This document shows positions 63,957-64,000 of a stretch of 64,000 bases of DNA, one piece after another. Positions within the stretch are counted from its first letter, which is position 1; each line of letters begins with the position of its first letter. The notes below the pieces were generated by a model that saw only the letters and a list, made by a program, of their open reading frames with translations, did no database searches and had not been told where the DNA came from. The position numbers and the translations under genes are program-made. The DNA is taken from contig FZPE01000004.1 of NCBI GenBank assembly GCA_900188465.1, positions 248,001 to 312,000 on the forward strand. The letters are read 5' to 3'. The DNA is from Micrococcales bacterium KH10 (GTDB lineage: Bacteria > Actinomycetota > Actinomycetes > Actinomycetales > Cellulomonadaceae).

Positions 63957-64000
63957 GGGGCCGTGAGTCTCTCTGCGTCAGCGGTGGGGCCGGATCAGGG

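Overview
The window is a gene-dense chromosomal segment of a high-G+C Gram-positive bacterium (Actinomycetota). The evidence is a mycothiol-type MshB deacetylase, an actinobacterial SAM-IV-type riboswitch, DUF3117, a 7Fe FdxA ferredoxin next to dapC, many leaderless genes with TAnnnT boxes a few bases before the start codon, and gene orders that echo Mycobacterium tuberculosis (Rv1165 typA to Rv1224 tatB, and Rv3282-Rv3285 maf/sseA/SufE-like/accA3). I cannot name the family; it looks like a chemoheterotrophic actinomycete that uses plant or yeast glycans and peptides. No phage, IS element, CRISPR array, tRNA or rRNA was recognised.

Layout. 0.1-10 kb: a secreted GH92 mannosidase, then a minus-strand sulfur-relay group (class V PLP cysteine-desulfurase-like enzyme under a SAM-IV-type riboswitch, a CBS-like protein, SufE-like protein, rhodanese SseA), then a secreted gametolysin-like metalloprotease. 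10.8-17.3 kb: a peptide-type ABC importer (lipoprotein, two permeases, fused double ATPase). 17.4-25.4 kb: typA, mshB, a membrane protein, a VanW-family protein and an ACT-like/pheA/tyrA group. 25.4-35.7 kb: stand-alone SH3 domain, fdxA, dapC, citrate synthase, dapD/dapE, LOG protein, DUF3117, leucyl aminopeptidase, an O-methyltransferase that appears to start at ATC, and tatB. 35.8-45.8 kb: trpS, RNA 2'-phosphoesterase-like protein, YihY, galE, sdhCDAB (with a DtxR/IdeR-like box), manC, and an M20 amidohydrolase. 45.8-51.8 kb: sulfate activation (cysN, cysD, cysQ facing cysC) plus a cysteine-free Rrf2 regulator. 51.9-58 kb: deoC, an orphan sugar-binding lipoprotein, NUDIX, biotin carboxylase/BCCP, maf, VKOR. 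58-64 kb: a GH3 glycosidase co-operonic with a second Opp-type importer that runs off the right edge.

How the genes work together. The sulfur genes form two blocks: sulfate to APS/PAPS with PAP recycling (cysDNCQ), and sulfane-sulfur transfer (desulfurase, SufE, SseA). They appear to be under different controls: a SAM-sensing leader, a palindromic operator before sseA, and an Rrf2 regulator beside cysC. DapC, DapD and DapE supply diaminopimelate and lysine. PheA and TyrA make the aromatic amino-acid precursors. Citrate synthase and succinate dehydrogenase are TCA enzymes. GH92, the GH3 operon and the Opp transporters suggest harvesting and import of oligosaccharides or peptides.

All coordinates and structures were read by eye. 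Family names come from recognised motifs, not from searches.
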